Translations under genes and position numbers: made by a program
Shown here: positions 34,497 through 43,427 of the stretch, in pieces
Numbering within the stretch: the stretch's first letter is position 1
Layout: every line of letters starts with the position of its first letter
From: Clostridiales bacterium UBA6386
Lineage (GTDB): Bacteria > Bacillota > Clostridia > Oscillospirales > Oscillospiraceae
NCBI GenBank assembly: GCA_002437585.1
Contig: DJQM01000066.1
Location: 1 to 61,760 of the forward strand
DNA: 61,760 nt
Reading direction: 5' to 3'
Notes under the pieces: model-generated
What the model was told of the DNA's origin: nothing
The model's database searches: none
The model's input: only the letters and a program-made list of their open reading frames with translations

Positions 34497-34525
34497 ATTA
34501 TACCCGGGATGGCCAGGGCTGTCAA
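34497..34525 (-). promoter_or_regulatory. Consensus sigma-A promoter of the symporter gene
   Basis: On the minus strand: TTGACA (34525-34520), 17 bp, TATAAT (34502-34497), both perfect. Confidence 0.85.
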
Positions 34526-34626
34526 GTGGCACAAACAATTTTCGGCGAAAGGCCAAAAGTTACTGCCTTTTCAGGAACGTTTTTGTACAGAAGACAGATG
34601 TTTTCATCAAAGCGACATGCCTTGCA

Positions 34627-35997
34627 TTACTCCTGAGCGGCGACCCGGGCGGGAATCCGGGCTTCTTCCGCCTCGGCCTGCTTCCAGGGACCTTTTTCGT
34701 AGAAGTATACGGACATGGCGGCGGAGATGACCCAGCCGATGGGCCAGGCGCACCAGATGCCCAGAGGGCCGAAGGGAACGGACAGTACCTTTGCCAGCAC
34801 CACCCGGAGGATCAGGTCGGTGAAGGTGCCGATCATGAAGGGCTTCATAAGCCCTGCCCCCCGTAAAATGCCGTCGGAGACCAGCTTGGCGGAGATCACG
34901 AAGTAGAAGGGAGACAAAATCCGCAGGAACTGAATGCCCACCTGCATGGCCGTGCCCGTGGGGTTATCCAGGAATAGGTACAGCAGGTACCGGCCGACCA
35001 GGAAGTAGAGCACCATCAGCGGCACGCACAGCATCCACACCAGCTTCAGCCCCGCCCGGAAGCCCTGGCAGATTCGCAGGGGCTTGTCCGCGCCGATGTT
35101 CTGGGCGGTGTAGTTGGAAATGCCGTTTCCAAGGGTGGTGAAGGAGGTGATGACAAGATTGTTGAGCTTCACGGAGGCGGAGTAGCCCGCGATGACGCTG
35201 GCACCGAAGGTGTTGATGACGCTCTGGATGATGATATTGCCTACGGAGATGAAGCTCTGCTGCAAAATGCTGGGGACGGCCACAATGGCGATTTTCTTCA
35301 GCAGGGGCACGGAGAAAATCCGGGGCTTTTCTTTGGTTTCGATGGCGCGGAACCGGCGGAACACCACCAGCACCGCCAGCACGCAGCTGACCCCCTGGCA
35401 CAGGAAGGTGGCCCAGGCCACGCCCGCTACGCCCATCCGGAAGGCGGTGACAAAAAGAATGTCCACCACAATATTGGACAGGGAGGAAGCGGCCAGGAAA
35501 TAGAAGGGGGTCTTGGAATCGCCCAGGGCGGAGAAAATGCCCGTGGCCACATTATAGTAGAACACGAAGGGCAGACCCAGAATGTAAATATCCAGATACA
35601 GCTTGGAATCCGCCAGAATGTCATCCGGGGTGTGGATCAGCTCCAGAAGGTCGGTGCAGAAGAGCGTTCCGAAGGCCATCAGTGCCAGGCACACCGCCCC
35701 GCTGGAAATGAGGGTGGTGTACACGGCGGTTTTCAGCTCCGACATTTTTTTCGCGCCGAAGAGCTGGGACACGATCACCGAGCAGCCGATGTTGCAGCCG
35801 AAGGCGAAGGCAATGAAGATCAAAGTAATTTCATAGCTGTTGCCCACGGCGGCCAGGGCGTTCTCACCCACGAACTTTCCGGCCACGAAGCTGTCGGCCA
35901 GGTTATATAGCTGCTGGAAGATGATGCTGCCAAACAGCGGCAGACAGAATTGACACAGAACCGTTTCCGGGCGGCCTACGGTCAAGTCCTTATTCAT
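34627..35997 (-). CDS. MATE family efflux transporter
   Basis: This 456-residue membrane protein has 12 hydrophobic segments in two similar halves, typical of the DinF/NorM superfamily: FGSIIFQQLYNLADSFVAGKFVGENALAAVGNSYEI in the first half and QQSFISVGNIIIQSVINTFGASVIAGYSA in the second. It exports drugs or metabolites against sodium or proton entry. Its first codons overlap the end of the cytidylate-kinase-like gene by eight bases, so the pair is coupled. Confidence 0.92.
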   Translation of the reverse strand: MNKDLTVGRPETVLCQFCLPLFGSIIFQQLYNLADSFVAGKFVGENALAAVGNSYEITLIFIAFAFGCNIGCSVIVSQLFGAKKMSELKTAVYTTLISSGAVCLALMAFGTLFCTDLLELIHTPDDILADSKLYLDIYILGLPFVFYYNVATGIFSALGDSKTPFYFLAASSLSNIVVDILFVTAFRMGVAGVAWATFLCQGVSCVLAVLVVFRRFRAIETKEKPRIFSVPLLKKIAIVAVPSILQQSFISVGNIIIQSVINTFGASVIAGYSASVKLNNLVITSFTTLGNGISNYTAQNIGADKPLRICQGFRAGLKLVWMLCVPLMVLYFLVGRYLLYLFLDNPTGTAMQVGIQFLRILSPFYFVISAKLVSDGILRGAGLMKPFMIGTFTDLILRVVLAKVLSVPFGPLGIWCAWPIGWVISAAMSVYFYEKGPWKQAEAEEARIPARVAAQE

Positions 35998-36622
35998 GGC
36001 ACGTTACCCCCAGCTTTTGCTCCAGCAGACGGACGATGATGTCCGCGCAGCCCTGAGTGCCCAGGGAGCTGGTGGAGAGCATGGCATCATAGCTTTCCGG
36101 CTTGCCCCACTCGGTCATGGCGTAGAAATTGAAGTACCGGCGGCGCATCCGGTTGACCTTCTCCATCCGCTCCCGAGCTTCCCTCTTGCTCAGACCGTTC
36201 CGGGCGGCGATCCGGTCGACACAGTCGTTTTCACTGCCGTAGAGGAAGACCGACAGCACATTCCCGCTCTGAGCCAGAATGGAGGAGGCGCATCGGCCGA
36301 TCATTACCGAGGACTCCCGGCCGGCAATGTCCACAATTGCCTGCCGCTCCGCGTTGTAGGCGTGGTCGCCGGCGAAATAGAACAGGCCGGACATATCCGC
36401 CGTGTCGGCAAAGGGGTTGCCGCTGATGGGCAGCAGCATGTCCTTCATATTCTCATCGTGGGTCTCCAGAAACCGCTTGTCCATGCCGCTTTTCTTGGCG
36501 GCCTCCTGAATGAGCAGCTTGTCATAGCAGGTCACGCCCAGCTTCCGGGCTACCAGCTCGCCGACCTCCCGGCCGCCGCTTCCATACTGACGGCCGATGC
36601 AAATGGTATATTTCTTTTCCAT
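35990..36622 (-). CDS. Cytidylate kinase-like family protein
   Basis: This 210-residue P-loop kinase-like protein starts YTICIGRQYGSGGREVGELVARKLGVTCYD, with a Walker A variant (GRQYGSGGRE) and IGRCASSILA in the middle, as in the Cytidylate_kin_2 family common in Clostridia and Bacteroides. It lacks the usual CMP-binding insert of true Cmk. The real substrate is unknown. It is the first gene of a two-gene operon with the MATE pump. It diverges from a LysR regulator. Confidence 0.85.
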   Translation of the reverse strand: MEKKYTICIGRQYGSGGREVGELVARKLGVTCYDKLLIQEAAKKSGMDKRFLETHDENMKDMLLPISGNPFADTADMSGLFYFAGDHAYNAERQAIVDIAGRESSVMIGRCASSILAQSGNVLSVFLYGSENDCVDRIAARNGLSKREARERMEKVNRMRRRYFNFYAMTEWGKPESYDAMLSTSSLGTQGCADIIVRLLEQKLGVTCHE

Positions 36623-36650
36623 ATTCTTTGTCCTCCTTGGGTTTGCGTGG

Positions 36651-36679
36651 TTGACACCTGAAAACGGCTATAGTATAAT
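36651..36679 (+). promoter_or_regulatory. Consensus promoter of the LysR gene, overlapping a divergent promoter
   Basis: Plus strand: TTGACA (36651-36656), 17 bp, TATAAT (36674-36679). On the minus strand TTTACA, 17 bp, TATACT overlaps the same -10 region and would serve the kinase-MATE operon, so LysR binding here could control both. Confidence 0.7.
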
Positions 36680-36750
36680 CCCGGAAGAAAGATATGTAAA
36701 ATAGATATTCAATATGTTTGATATCAATCTGGTTTATGGAGGACAGACGC

Positions 36751-37638
36751 ATGGCGGTTTCCATGGAGCATTATCGGGTGTTCTATCAGGTGGCCCGGCA
36801 GGGCAATATCACCCAGGCGGCGGCCGCCCTTTACAGCAGTCAGCCCAACGTGACCCACGCCGTGAAGCTATTGGAGGAGGAGCTGGGCTGCAAGCTGTTC
36901 CTGCGGACGAACAAGGGCGTTCAGCTGACCCCGGAGGGGGAGCTGCTGTATTCCCATGTGGCTCCCGCCATGGAGCATATCCGCCGGGCGGAGGAGGAGC
37001 TGCGGCTGACCACCCGGCTGCGCATGGGCAGCATTTCCATCGGTGCCAGCGAGGTGGCGCTGCATTGCTTTCTGCTGCCGATCCTGCGCCGGTTCCGCTC
37101 CGCCTATCCGGGGATTCAGATTCGGGTGAACAACTCAGCCACCCCCCAGGCCGTGCGTGCTTTGGAGACGGGCATGGTGGATCTGGCGGTTGTGACCACG
37201 CCGGTGGAGCTTGGAGGACACCTGCGTCGGCTGGATTTACGCAAGTTTCGGGAGGTGGCGGTGTGCAGCCCGGGACTGGGTCTGTTTCCCGCCCGACCCA
37301 TTACCCCGGAGGAGCTGGCGGAATACCCCCTTATCAGCCTGAGCCGGGACACCATGACCTACGGCCTTTACGAGAACTGGTTCCGGGAAAGCGGACTGCC
37401 CTTCCGGCCGGATATTGAGGTGGCCACGGCGGATCAGATTCTGCCGCTGGTGAAAAATGACCTGGGCATCGGCTTCGTGACGGAGTATTTTCTGCCGCAG
37501 GAGGCGGGAGCGGTACGAAAGCTGGCACTGACGAAGCCCCTGCCCGAGCGGTCGATCTGTCTGCTGGAGCAGTCCGCCCGGCCTCTTAGTCCGGCGGCGA
37601 GAAAATTCCGGGAGCTGATCACGGCTGCGTGCGGATAA
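36751..37638 (+). CDS. LysR family transcriptional regulator
   Basis: This 295-residue protein has an N-terminal winged helix (about 5-62; YRVFYQVARQGNITQAAAALYSSQPNVTHAVKLLEEELG) and a C-terminal LysR substrate-binding domain (ISIGASEVALHCFLLPILRRF, LVKNDLGIGFVTEYF). ATG 36751 is used because GGAGG (36738-36742) lies eight bases before it. It is divergent from the cytidylate-kinase-like/MATE operon, its probable target. The effector is unknown. Confidence 0.88.
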   Translation: MAVSMEHYRVFYQVARQGNITQAAAALYSSQPNVTHAVKLLEEELGCKLFLRTNKGVQLTPEGELLYSHVAPAMEHIRRAEEELRLTTRLRMGSISIGASEVALHCFLLPILRRFRSAYPGIQIRVNNSATPQAVRALETGMVDLAVVTTPVELGGHLRRLDLRKFREVAVCSPGLGLFPARPITPEELAEYPLISLSRDTMTYGLYENWFRESGLPFRPDIEVATADQILPLVKNDLGIGFVTEYFLPQEAGAVRKLALTKPLPERSICLLEQSARPLSPAARKFRELITAACG

Positions 37639-37704
37639 AAACAATATTTGACATTTGCCTGCCTTCTATTGTAGAATGGGCGAAACGGAAAGGGGGCGTT
37701 CTCC

Positions 37705-39369
37705 ATGGAAAAAAAGTGGTGGCACGATAAAGTCGCCTATCAGATCTATCCCAAGAGCTTTCTCGACACCAACGCCGACGGCATCGGCGATCTGGCGGGA
37801 ATCCTGTCCAAGCTGGATTATCTGAAAAGCCTGGGCATCGACATCCTGTGGCTGTCGCCGATCTATCCCTCTCCCTTTGCCGATCAGGGCTATGACATTT
37901 CCGATTACTACGGCATCGCCCGGCAGTTCGGTACCATGGAGCAGTTCGATGAGCTGCTGACCCAGGCGAAAAAACGGGGCATACACATCATCATGGATCT
38001 GGTCATCAACCACTGCTCCAATGAGCACGAATGGTTCCGGAAGGCTCTGGCCGACCCGGATGGGGAATACGGGGACTACTTCTATTTCCGCCGGGGCAAG
38101 AACGGCAATCCCCCCAATAATCTGCGCTCCTATTTCGGCGGAAGCTGCTGGGAGCCGGTGCCCGGCACGGACAAGTACTACCTGCATATGTTCGCCAAGG
38201 AGCAGCCGGATCTGAACTGGGAGAATCCGGTGGTGCGGCAAAAGCTCTACGACATGGTGAACTGGTGGCTGGACAAGGGGCTGGCCGGCTTCCGGATCGA
38301 TGCCATCATCAATATCAAAAAGGACTTGTCCTTCCCGGACTATCCGGCGGACGGCCCGGACGGCCTGGCCAGGTGCACCCGGATGGTGGACAGCGTGGAC
38401 GGCGTGGGGGACTTTCTGGCGGATCTGAAGAAAAATACCTTTGCCAAATACGACGCGTTCACCGTGGCGGAGGTCTTCAACATGAAGCCTGAGGAGTTGA
38501 AGCGCTTCATCGGCGACGACGGGTACTTTTCCACCATGTTTGATTTCAGCGCCCACATTCTGAGCATGGGTCCCCACGGCTGGTATGATGCCCCGGATAT
38601 CGACTTTGCCCGGTGGCGGGATGTGATCTTCCGCTCCCAGCTGGAGACCCAGGGCATCGGCTTCAAGGCGAACATCATCGAAAACCACGACGAGCCGCGG
38701 GGAGCCTCCCGGTTCCTGCCCCCTTATGCCCGCAGCCCCATGGGCAAGAAGATGCTGGGCACCGTGAGCCTGCTCCTGCGGGGTATTCCCTTTCTTTACC
38801 AGGGTCAGGAGATCGGCATGACCAACGCCCACTGGGGCAGCATCGAGGAATTCAACGACATCAACACCAAGGATCAGTATCGGGTGGCACTGGATGCCGG
38901 GCTGACCGAGGAGCAGGCTCTGGCTGCCTGCGGGAAAATGAGCCGGGACAACGCCAGAACCCCCATGCAGTGGGACGCTTCCGCCAACGCCGGCTTCACC
39001 ACCGGCACCCCCTGGCTCAAGGTCAACGACAATTATCGGGAAATCAATGTTGCCGCCCAGGAGCGTGACCCGGATTCCGTCCTGAACTACTACCGGCGTC
39101 TGACCGCCCTGCGCAAATCTCCGGAATATGGGCAGCTGTTTACCTATGGCACTTTTGTGCCGGCCTTTGGGGATTGTGACCGGATTCTGGCCTATTACCG
39201 GGAAAACGATCACCAGCGGGTGCTGGTGGCGGCGAATTTCGGCCGGGAGATTCAAACCTTGCCCCTGCCCGCTTCCGGGAGGAAGACCCTTCTGACCAAT
39301 TCCGGAAGGGCGTTCACCGGGGACACCCTGACCCTCGCCCCCTGTGAGGCGGCGGTGGTGGAATTGTAA
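37705..39369 (+). CDS. GH13 alpha-glucosidase (oligo-1,6-glucosidase type)
   Basis: This 554-residue cytoplasmic glycosidase has the conserved regions of GH13: MDLVINHCS (region I), GFRIDAIIN with nucleophile Asp199, TVAEVFNM with acid/base Glu256, and IENHDEPR with Asp329. It hydrolyses alpha-1,6 or alpha-1,4 linkages of short glucans or trehalulose/isomaltose-type sugars. Length is standard. It has no signal peptide, and no transporter lies beside it. A terminator separates it from the convergent nudC. Confidence 0.92.
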   Translation: MEKKWWHDKVAYQIYPKSFLDTNADGIGDLAGILSKLDYLKSLGIDILWLSPIYPSPFADQGYDISDYYGIARQFGTMEQFDELLTQAKKRGIHIIMDLVINHCSNEHEWFRKALADPDGEYGDYFYFRRGKNGNPPNNLRSYFGGSCWEPVPGTDKYYLHMFAKEQPDLNWENPVVRQKLYDMVNWWLDKGLAGFRIDAIINIKKDLSFPDYPADGPDGLARCTRMVDSVDGVGDFLADLKKNTFAKYDAFTVAEVFNMKPEELKRFIGDDGYFSTMFDFSAHILSMGPHGWYDAPDIDFARWRDVIFRSQLETQGIGFKANIIENHDEPRGASRFLPPYARSPMGKKMLGTVSLLLRGIPFLYQGQEIGMTNAHWGSIEEFNDINTKDQYRVALDAGLTEEQALAACGKMSRDNARTPMQWDASANAGFTTGTPWLKVNDNYREINVAAQERDPDSVLNYYRRLTALRKSPEYGQLFTYGTFVPAFGDCDRILAYYRENDHQRVLVAANFGREIQTLPLPASGRKTLLTNSGRAFTGDTLTLAPCEAAVVEL

Positions 39370-39383
39370 TCACGCTTTCTCAC

Positions 39384-39416
39384 AACGCCCCACGGCTTTT
39401 GCCGTGGGGCGTTTTT
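39384..39416. terminator. Bidirectional terminator
   Basis: A 13-bp perfect stem (AACGCCCCACGGC and its complement) with the loop TTTT, followed by TTT. It lies between convergent genes. Confidence 0.88.
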
Positions 39417-39420
39417 CGGA

Positions 39421-40230
39421 TCACCGGATGTTTCCGCTTTTGAACCGGGCCATCATTTCGTTGGTCAGGCTGTAGTCGTCGGGCTGGAGGACAATGTCCT
39501 CACGACGAACCCAGGCGGCGTATTTCAGCTCGCCCGGATCCATGGTGATCTCCTCGCTGCCGTCCAGGTCACAGTAGAAGCCCAGCAGCAGATCATTGGC
39601 AATGCCCCAGGGCTGGGACTTGTAATAGGTGATGTTCTTCACCCGGATGCCGGTCTCTTCCATGACCTCCCGGCGGACGGTTTCCTCGGCGGTTTCGCCG
39701 ATTTCCGTGAACCCGGCGATGAGGGCGTTGTGGGCAAAGCCCTTCCGGTATTTGGTCAGAAGCAGCTTCTCGCCGTTTCGCACCCCCACGATGACCGCGG
39801 GCATGATCCGGGGGTAGACGGTATTGCCGCAGGCGCATACCATGGCTCGCTCCTGGGTGGAGTGACCCATGGCCTTGCCGCACCGGCCGCAGAACCGGTT
39901 GTCCCGGTACCAGTCGGCCAGATGCTTGCCCGTGAGAATGGCGAACATGATTTCCCGGGGAAAGCGGTCAGAGCCGCGCAAGACCCGAACGTCCGCAAAT
40001 TTGCCCGCTGGCAGGGCGGTATCTGGCTCCGGTCGGAAAAACCGGGCATTGTCCAGGCGGAAAAGGTAGATGAAGGAGCTGCCCGCCGGAAAATCCTTCA
40101 CTTTGGGCAGCCCTTTTTCCGTCAGCAGGATTTTGCCGCCGTCGAAAAAGAGCACGAAGTCCTTATCCTCCGGCACGGCGGTGGGGTCGTATTGATTGCC
40201 CAGTCTGTGGGGCGCGATATCCTGGATCAT
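39421..40230 (-). CDS. nudC: NAD(+) diphosphatase NudC
   Basis: This 269-residue protein has an N-terminal NUDIX-like domain, a zinc ribbon (CGRCGKAMGHS, then CACGN, a C-x-C spacing instead of the usual C-x2-C), and the Nudix box GFTEIGETAEETVRREVMEETGI. The SQPWG motif that marks the NADH/NAD-specific group follows (KSQPWGIAN). It cleaves NADH/NAD+ and, in other bacteria, removes NAD caps from RNA. AAGGAG precedes the ATG. Confidence 0.9.
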   Translation of the reverse strand: MIQDIAPHRLGNQYDPTAVPEDKDFVLFFDGGKILLTEKGLPKVKDFPAGSSFIYLFRLDNARFFRPEPDTALPAGKFADVRVLRGSDRFPREIMFAILTGKHLADWYRDNRFCGRCGKAMGHSTQERAMVCACGNTVYPRIMPAVIVGVRNGEKLLLTKYRKGFAHNALIAGFTEIGETAEETVRREVMEETGIRVKNITYYKSQPWGIANDLLLGFYCDLDGSEEITMDPGELKYAAWVRREDIVLQPDDYSLTNEMMARFKSGNIR

Positions 40231-40316
40231 AATCGGTCTCCTTACATGACAGAATTTTCGTCAGCATATCACATTTTTCCCCGGATTGCAATTCCCAGAA
40301 AGTCCTCTGAAGTGCC

Positions 40317-40345
40317 TGTACAAACCGCCCGGCGTATGATATCAT
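40317..40345 (+). promoter_or_regulatory. Probable promoter of the TfoX-N gene
   Basis: TGTACA (40317-40322), 17 bp, TATCAT (40340-40345), 35 bp before the start codon. Confidence 0.45.
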
Positions 40346-40379
40346 CATATATAAGGCAAAATCCAAAGGAGGCGAGAAA

Positions 40380-40709
40380 ATGGCATCGGACAAGGAATAT
40401 GTGGGCTATGTGCTGGAGCAGCTGTCTGACCTGAAGGAAATTTCCGCACGGGCGATGATGGGAGAGTATATCCTATATTACCGGGGGAAGGTAGCCGGGG
40501 GCATTTACGACAATCGGCTGCTCATCAAGCCCGTGGCCGCGGCGGTGGAGCACTTCGAGGCACCCATTTACGAGCTTCCCTATCCCGGAGCGAAGCAGAT
40601 GCTGCTGGTTGACCGGCTGGACGACCGGGAATTTCTCACGGAGCTTTTCCGGGCTATGTACGATCAGCTGCCCGCCCCGAAGAAAAAAACCGGCGGGAAA
40701 CGGAAGTGA
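40380..40709 (+). CDS. TfoX N-terminal domain protein
   Basis: This 109-residue protein consists of the TfoX/Sxy N-terminal domain alone (SARAMMGEYILYYRGKVAGGIYDNRLLIKPV) with a basic tail. The full-length TfoX competence activator has a second domain, absent here. Stand-alone forms are common in Clostridia and their role is unknown. AAAGGAGG precedes the ATG. The 260-bp gap that follows holds GC-rich hairpins and the promoter of the large operon. Confidence 0.85.
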   Translation: MASDKEYVGYVLEQLSDLKEISARAMMGEYILYYRGKVAGGIYDNRLLIKPVAAAVEHFEAPIYELPYPGAKQMLLVDRLDDREFLTELFRAMYDQLPAPKKKTGGKRK

Positions 40710-40910
40710 CAACGCCGTAAGCATCTGGGGTGTCCGGGAGAATACCCTCTTTTTGTGTCTGGTGTCCTTCCCGGAAAAACAGGCATAACCGGCATTCCGG
40801 GATGATCTGATGATCCGATGGCTCCTGGCGATGACTGAAGACTTTTGATGGGGAAAAACAGGACAAAGGGGTTAATTCCAGGATTTTTCTTACAAATTCG
40901 GAACTTTTGC

Positions 40911-40939
40911 TTGCAATTCAGGGCTGGGAATAGTATAAT
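40911..40939 (+). promoter_or_regulatory. Promoter of the 11-gene exopolysaccharide operon
   Basis: TTGCAA (40911-40916), 17 bp, perfect TATAAT (40934-40939), about 30 bp before the first start codon. No other clear promoter or terminator is seen until 59511. The preceding DNA (40710-40905) contains imperfect hairpins, for example CCGGGA / TCCCGG near 40736-40779, of unknown role. Confidence 0.75.
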
Positions 40940-40968
40940 GTAATAAACGAGGGCAACACCGGAAGGGG

Positions 40969-42534
40969 ATGGACTGGTTGGAACCGAAGGACAGACGGCT
41001 GCGCCAACGTCAGCGCGTGAAAAAGCTGTGGCAGGCCGTGGCCAGTCTGCTGGCCGCTCTGGGCAGTCTTCACCGGCGGGGCAACCGGCATTTTGCGGGT
41101 CGGTGGAGCGACGGCCGGTTCACGGCGATGACATTGGCAGTCCTTGTGCTGGTGTCGGCGGTGATGCTGTGGCTTCCCAATCAGCTGGGCGTGGCCAACG
41201 ACGGCACGGTGACGAAAACCATGCAGAACGCAGGCCTGCGCTATCTGGAGGCGGACAGGGAAAACGCCAACGACTACTTTACGGCGGTCTATGCCCTCCG
41301 GCACGCGGCTCCGGAGGATCGCTCCATTCAGCTGAGCCTGATAGGGGCGGCCAAGGCTCTGGACAACCTGTTCACCGGCGACCAGCTTTTCGACGTGCGG
41401 TTCCTGGCGGGGCTGTACCTGCTGCTGGCCCTCCCCGGCTGGGGGCTGCTCATTCACGCGGTGGTGAGCAGAGCCAACGCCTTTGTGGAAAAGTGCGTGC
41501 TGGCGGTCGTCTGCGTCCTGATTTTAGGGGACGTTTCCTATGTGACCTACTTCAATTCCCTGTACCCGGAGGCCATTTATCTCATCGGCCTGAGCTACTT
41601 TTTCGGCGGAGCCATGAGCCTGCAGCGAAAGGGCAGGCGGAGCCTTGGCTCCTGGCTGGCCGTTCTGGGCGGCGCGGCGGTGCTGTGCCTGACCCGGCGG
41701 CACTGCTGGATCTTCGGCTTCCTGGCGGCTCTGTTCTGCGTGACCCAGCTCCGGCTCAGCGAGAGCACGCTGGAGCGGACGGCCATTGCCCTGGCCGCGG
41801 GGGCGGCACTGCTGGCAGGGCTGTGGAGCTTTGCCTTCGCCCAGAACGACTTTGACGACACCAGCCGGATCCACGCCATGACCCGGGGGGTGCTGCTCCA
41901 GTCGGCAAACCCGGAGAAGACTCTTTCGGAATTCAACATCGACGGCTCCTACGCCATGCTCACGGACATTTCCCTCTATGATCAATTCCCGGCTACCGAG
42001 GAATCGGAATACTATATTCAGAACGGCTTTCTGGATCGGTACAGCACCCTGGACATCGGCCTTTACTATCTGCGCCATCCGGGCGCGCTGCTTTCCATGC
42101 TGGACTTAGGCATCCGGTCGGCCATGAATACCGCCCGGGACTTCTGCGGAAACTATCTGCGCGCCGCCGGAATGCCGGCCAGAGCCAGAAGCGTTTTCAT
42201 GGGTGCCTACAGCGTGTTCAAGACCCGATCCCTGCCCCATACGGCGGCCTATCCGGTGCTTCTGGCCATCCTCTGCGCGGCGCTTTCCCGGCAGGGCTGG
42301 TGGCGGAAGAAGGAGCCGGATCGGTTTTACTATGTGTATTTCTGCACCACGCTGACTGCGTTTTTCGTCGTTGCGGTGCACTTGACAGAGATTATCCTTT
42401 GGGGCGGCGACGCCCAGCTGACGCAGTACAATCTGATTCCGGGCTACAGCATTGACATTCTCATGCTCTTTACTCTGTCGGAGCTGCTGCACCGGCTGAA
42501 TATTCTGGAGGAAGCGCAGGTGAAGCAATCATGA
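40969..42534 (+). CDS. Multispanning membrane protein, GT-C-like (operon gene 1)
   Basis: This 521-residue protein has a basic cytoplasmic N-terminus (KDRRLRQRQRVKK), about ten hydrophobic segments and large outer loops. It shares with both halves of the protein at 49647 the motifs FNSLYPEAIYLIGLSYFF, RGVLLQSANPEKTLSEF and YYLRHPGALL. This suggests one family of GT-C-like polyprenol-sugar glycosyltransferases (WsfD-like). The acidic loop after the first helix (LGVANDG) would hold the catalytic Asp. The ATG at 40969 touches its GGAAGGGG site; a TTG at 40978 has better spacing and may be the real start. The stop overlaps the next gene (ATGA). Confidence 0.65.
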   Translation: MDWLEPKDRRLRQRQRVKKLWQAVASLLAALGSLHRRGNRHFAGRWSDGRFTAMTLAVLVLVSAVMLWLPNQLGVANDGTVTKTMQNAGLRYLEADRENANDYFTAVYALRHAAPEDRSIQLSLIGAAKALDNLFTGDQLFDVRFLAGLYLLLALPGWGLLIHAVVSRANAFVEKCVLAVVCVLILGDVSYVTYFNSLYPEAIYLIGLSYFFGGAMSLQRKGRRSLGSWLAVLGGAAVLCLTRRHCWIFGFLAALFCVTQLRLSESTLERTAIALAAGAALLAGLWSFAFAQNDFDDTSRIHAMTRGVLLQSANPEKTLSEFNIDGSYAMLTDISLYDQFPATEESEYYIQNGFLDRYSTLDIGLYYLRHPGALLSMLDLGIRSAMNTARDFCGNYLRAAGMPARARSVFMGAYSVFKTRSLPHTAAYPVLLAILCAALSRQGWWRKKEPDRFYYVYFCTTLTAFFVVAVHLTEIILWGGDAQLTQYNLIPGYSIDILMLFTLSELLHRLNILEEAQVKQS

Positions 42535-43427
42535 GCAAATCCATGGTTCCCATCCGGCAGATGGACGGAAACCTGTCCGACCGGCGGAAAAGCAGCCTGA
42601 TACAGGATCTGGGACTGCTGATCTTCCTGAGCAGCGTCGGCGGGGCGGCAGCGACCATTGCCATGGCCGGCGACCGGCAGGTGATCTACCTTGCGATGTT
42701 TGCCCTGACCGGGGCGCAGAGCTTGCTGGCGGCCTACCGGTTCCGGTATTTAGCCGCTGGTCTGACGGGTCTGCAGGTGCTGACCTTTGCGGCCTACACC
42801 CTGTTCCGTGCCCTGACCCAAGGAATCAGAGTGGTGTGGCTGGACTATGTGTGGCTGCTCCTGCCCCTGGCCGCCGACGCCGGTATGCAGCTGTTCACCG
42901 GCAGCATTTACCGCATTGAGCGAGCCAATGAGCTGCTGGGCGAGCAAATGGAGTCGGTGGTGCTGCTGGATTCCCTGACGGGGCTGTACAACATGCGGGC
43001 ACTGTATATCGATCTGGAGCGGCAGATGCGCTTTGCCGCCCGGAATCTGCTGCCCCTGAGCCTGATGGTCATCCGCCTGCGCCACGCCGAGGAGCTTCAC
43101 GCCATTCTGAGCCGCCGCCGGTTCGAGCGGCTGGCGCAGATGCTTGGGGAGATTCTTTCCGGCAGCGTCCGGCTGGAGGATCGGTGCTACAGCATCGACA
43201 ACCGGACGGGGGAATTTGCCATTCTGCTGACCTGCGACAAAGCGGGGGCGGAGCTGGTGCGCCGACGGATTGAGGACGCCTGCGCCCAGAAGGACGCTTT
43301 CGCCGGAATTATGGATAAGGCAATTCGGGTGGATCTGCGGATCGCCTGCGTGCAGTACGAAGAGGGGATCCCAAATGCCATTGAATTCAAGCGGAAAGTG
43401 GACGGCGAGCTTCAGTACGACGTGTAA
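42531..43427 (+). CDS. Membrane protein with degenerate GGDEF domain (YdaK/PssE-like)
   Basis: This 298-residue protein has three or four membrane segments in the first 125 residues, then a GGDEF fold: DSLTGLYNMRAL (147-158) marks the family start. The active-site loop reads RTGEF (225-229) instead of GGDEF, so cyclase activity is unlikely. RLED (214-217) sits where the RxxD inhibitory c-di-GMP site is expected, two residues further away than usual. In Bacillus YdaK and Listeria PssE such a degenerate domain binds c-di-GMP to switch on a GT2 polysaccharide synthase. The same role is inferred, especially as the synthase at 44980 has no PilZ domain. Confidence 0.75.
   Translation: MSKSMVPIRQMDGNLSDRRKSSLIQDLGLLIFLSSVGGAAATIAMAGDRQVIYLAMFALTGAQSLLAAYRFRYLAAGLTGLQVLTFAAYTLFRALTQGIRVVWLDYVWLLLPLAADAGMQLFTGSIYRIERANELLGEQMESVVLLDSLTGLYNMRALYIDLERQMRFAARNLLPLSLMVIRLRHAEELHAILSRRRFERLAQMLGEILSGSVRLEDRCYSIDNRTGEFAILLTCDKAGAELVRRRIEDACAQKDAFAGIMDKAIRVDLRIACVQYEEGIPNAIEFKRKVDGELQYDV

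Noticed and set aside
40710..40905. A fourth copy of the palindromic element family before the exopolysaccharide operon.
   Set aside because: It has hairpins and a TTTTTGTGT stretch, but the conserved GAGAGATT/AAGATCC pair and terminal repeats were not found.
42531..43427. Calling the protein at 42531 an active diguanylate cyclase.
   Set aside because: The GGDEF signature is replaced by RTGEF, which lacks the glycines needed to hold GTP.
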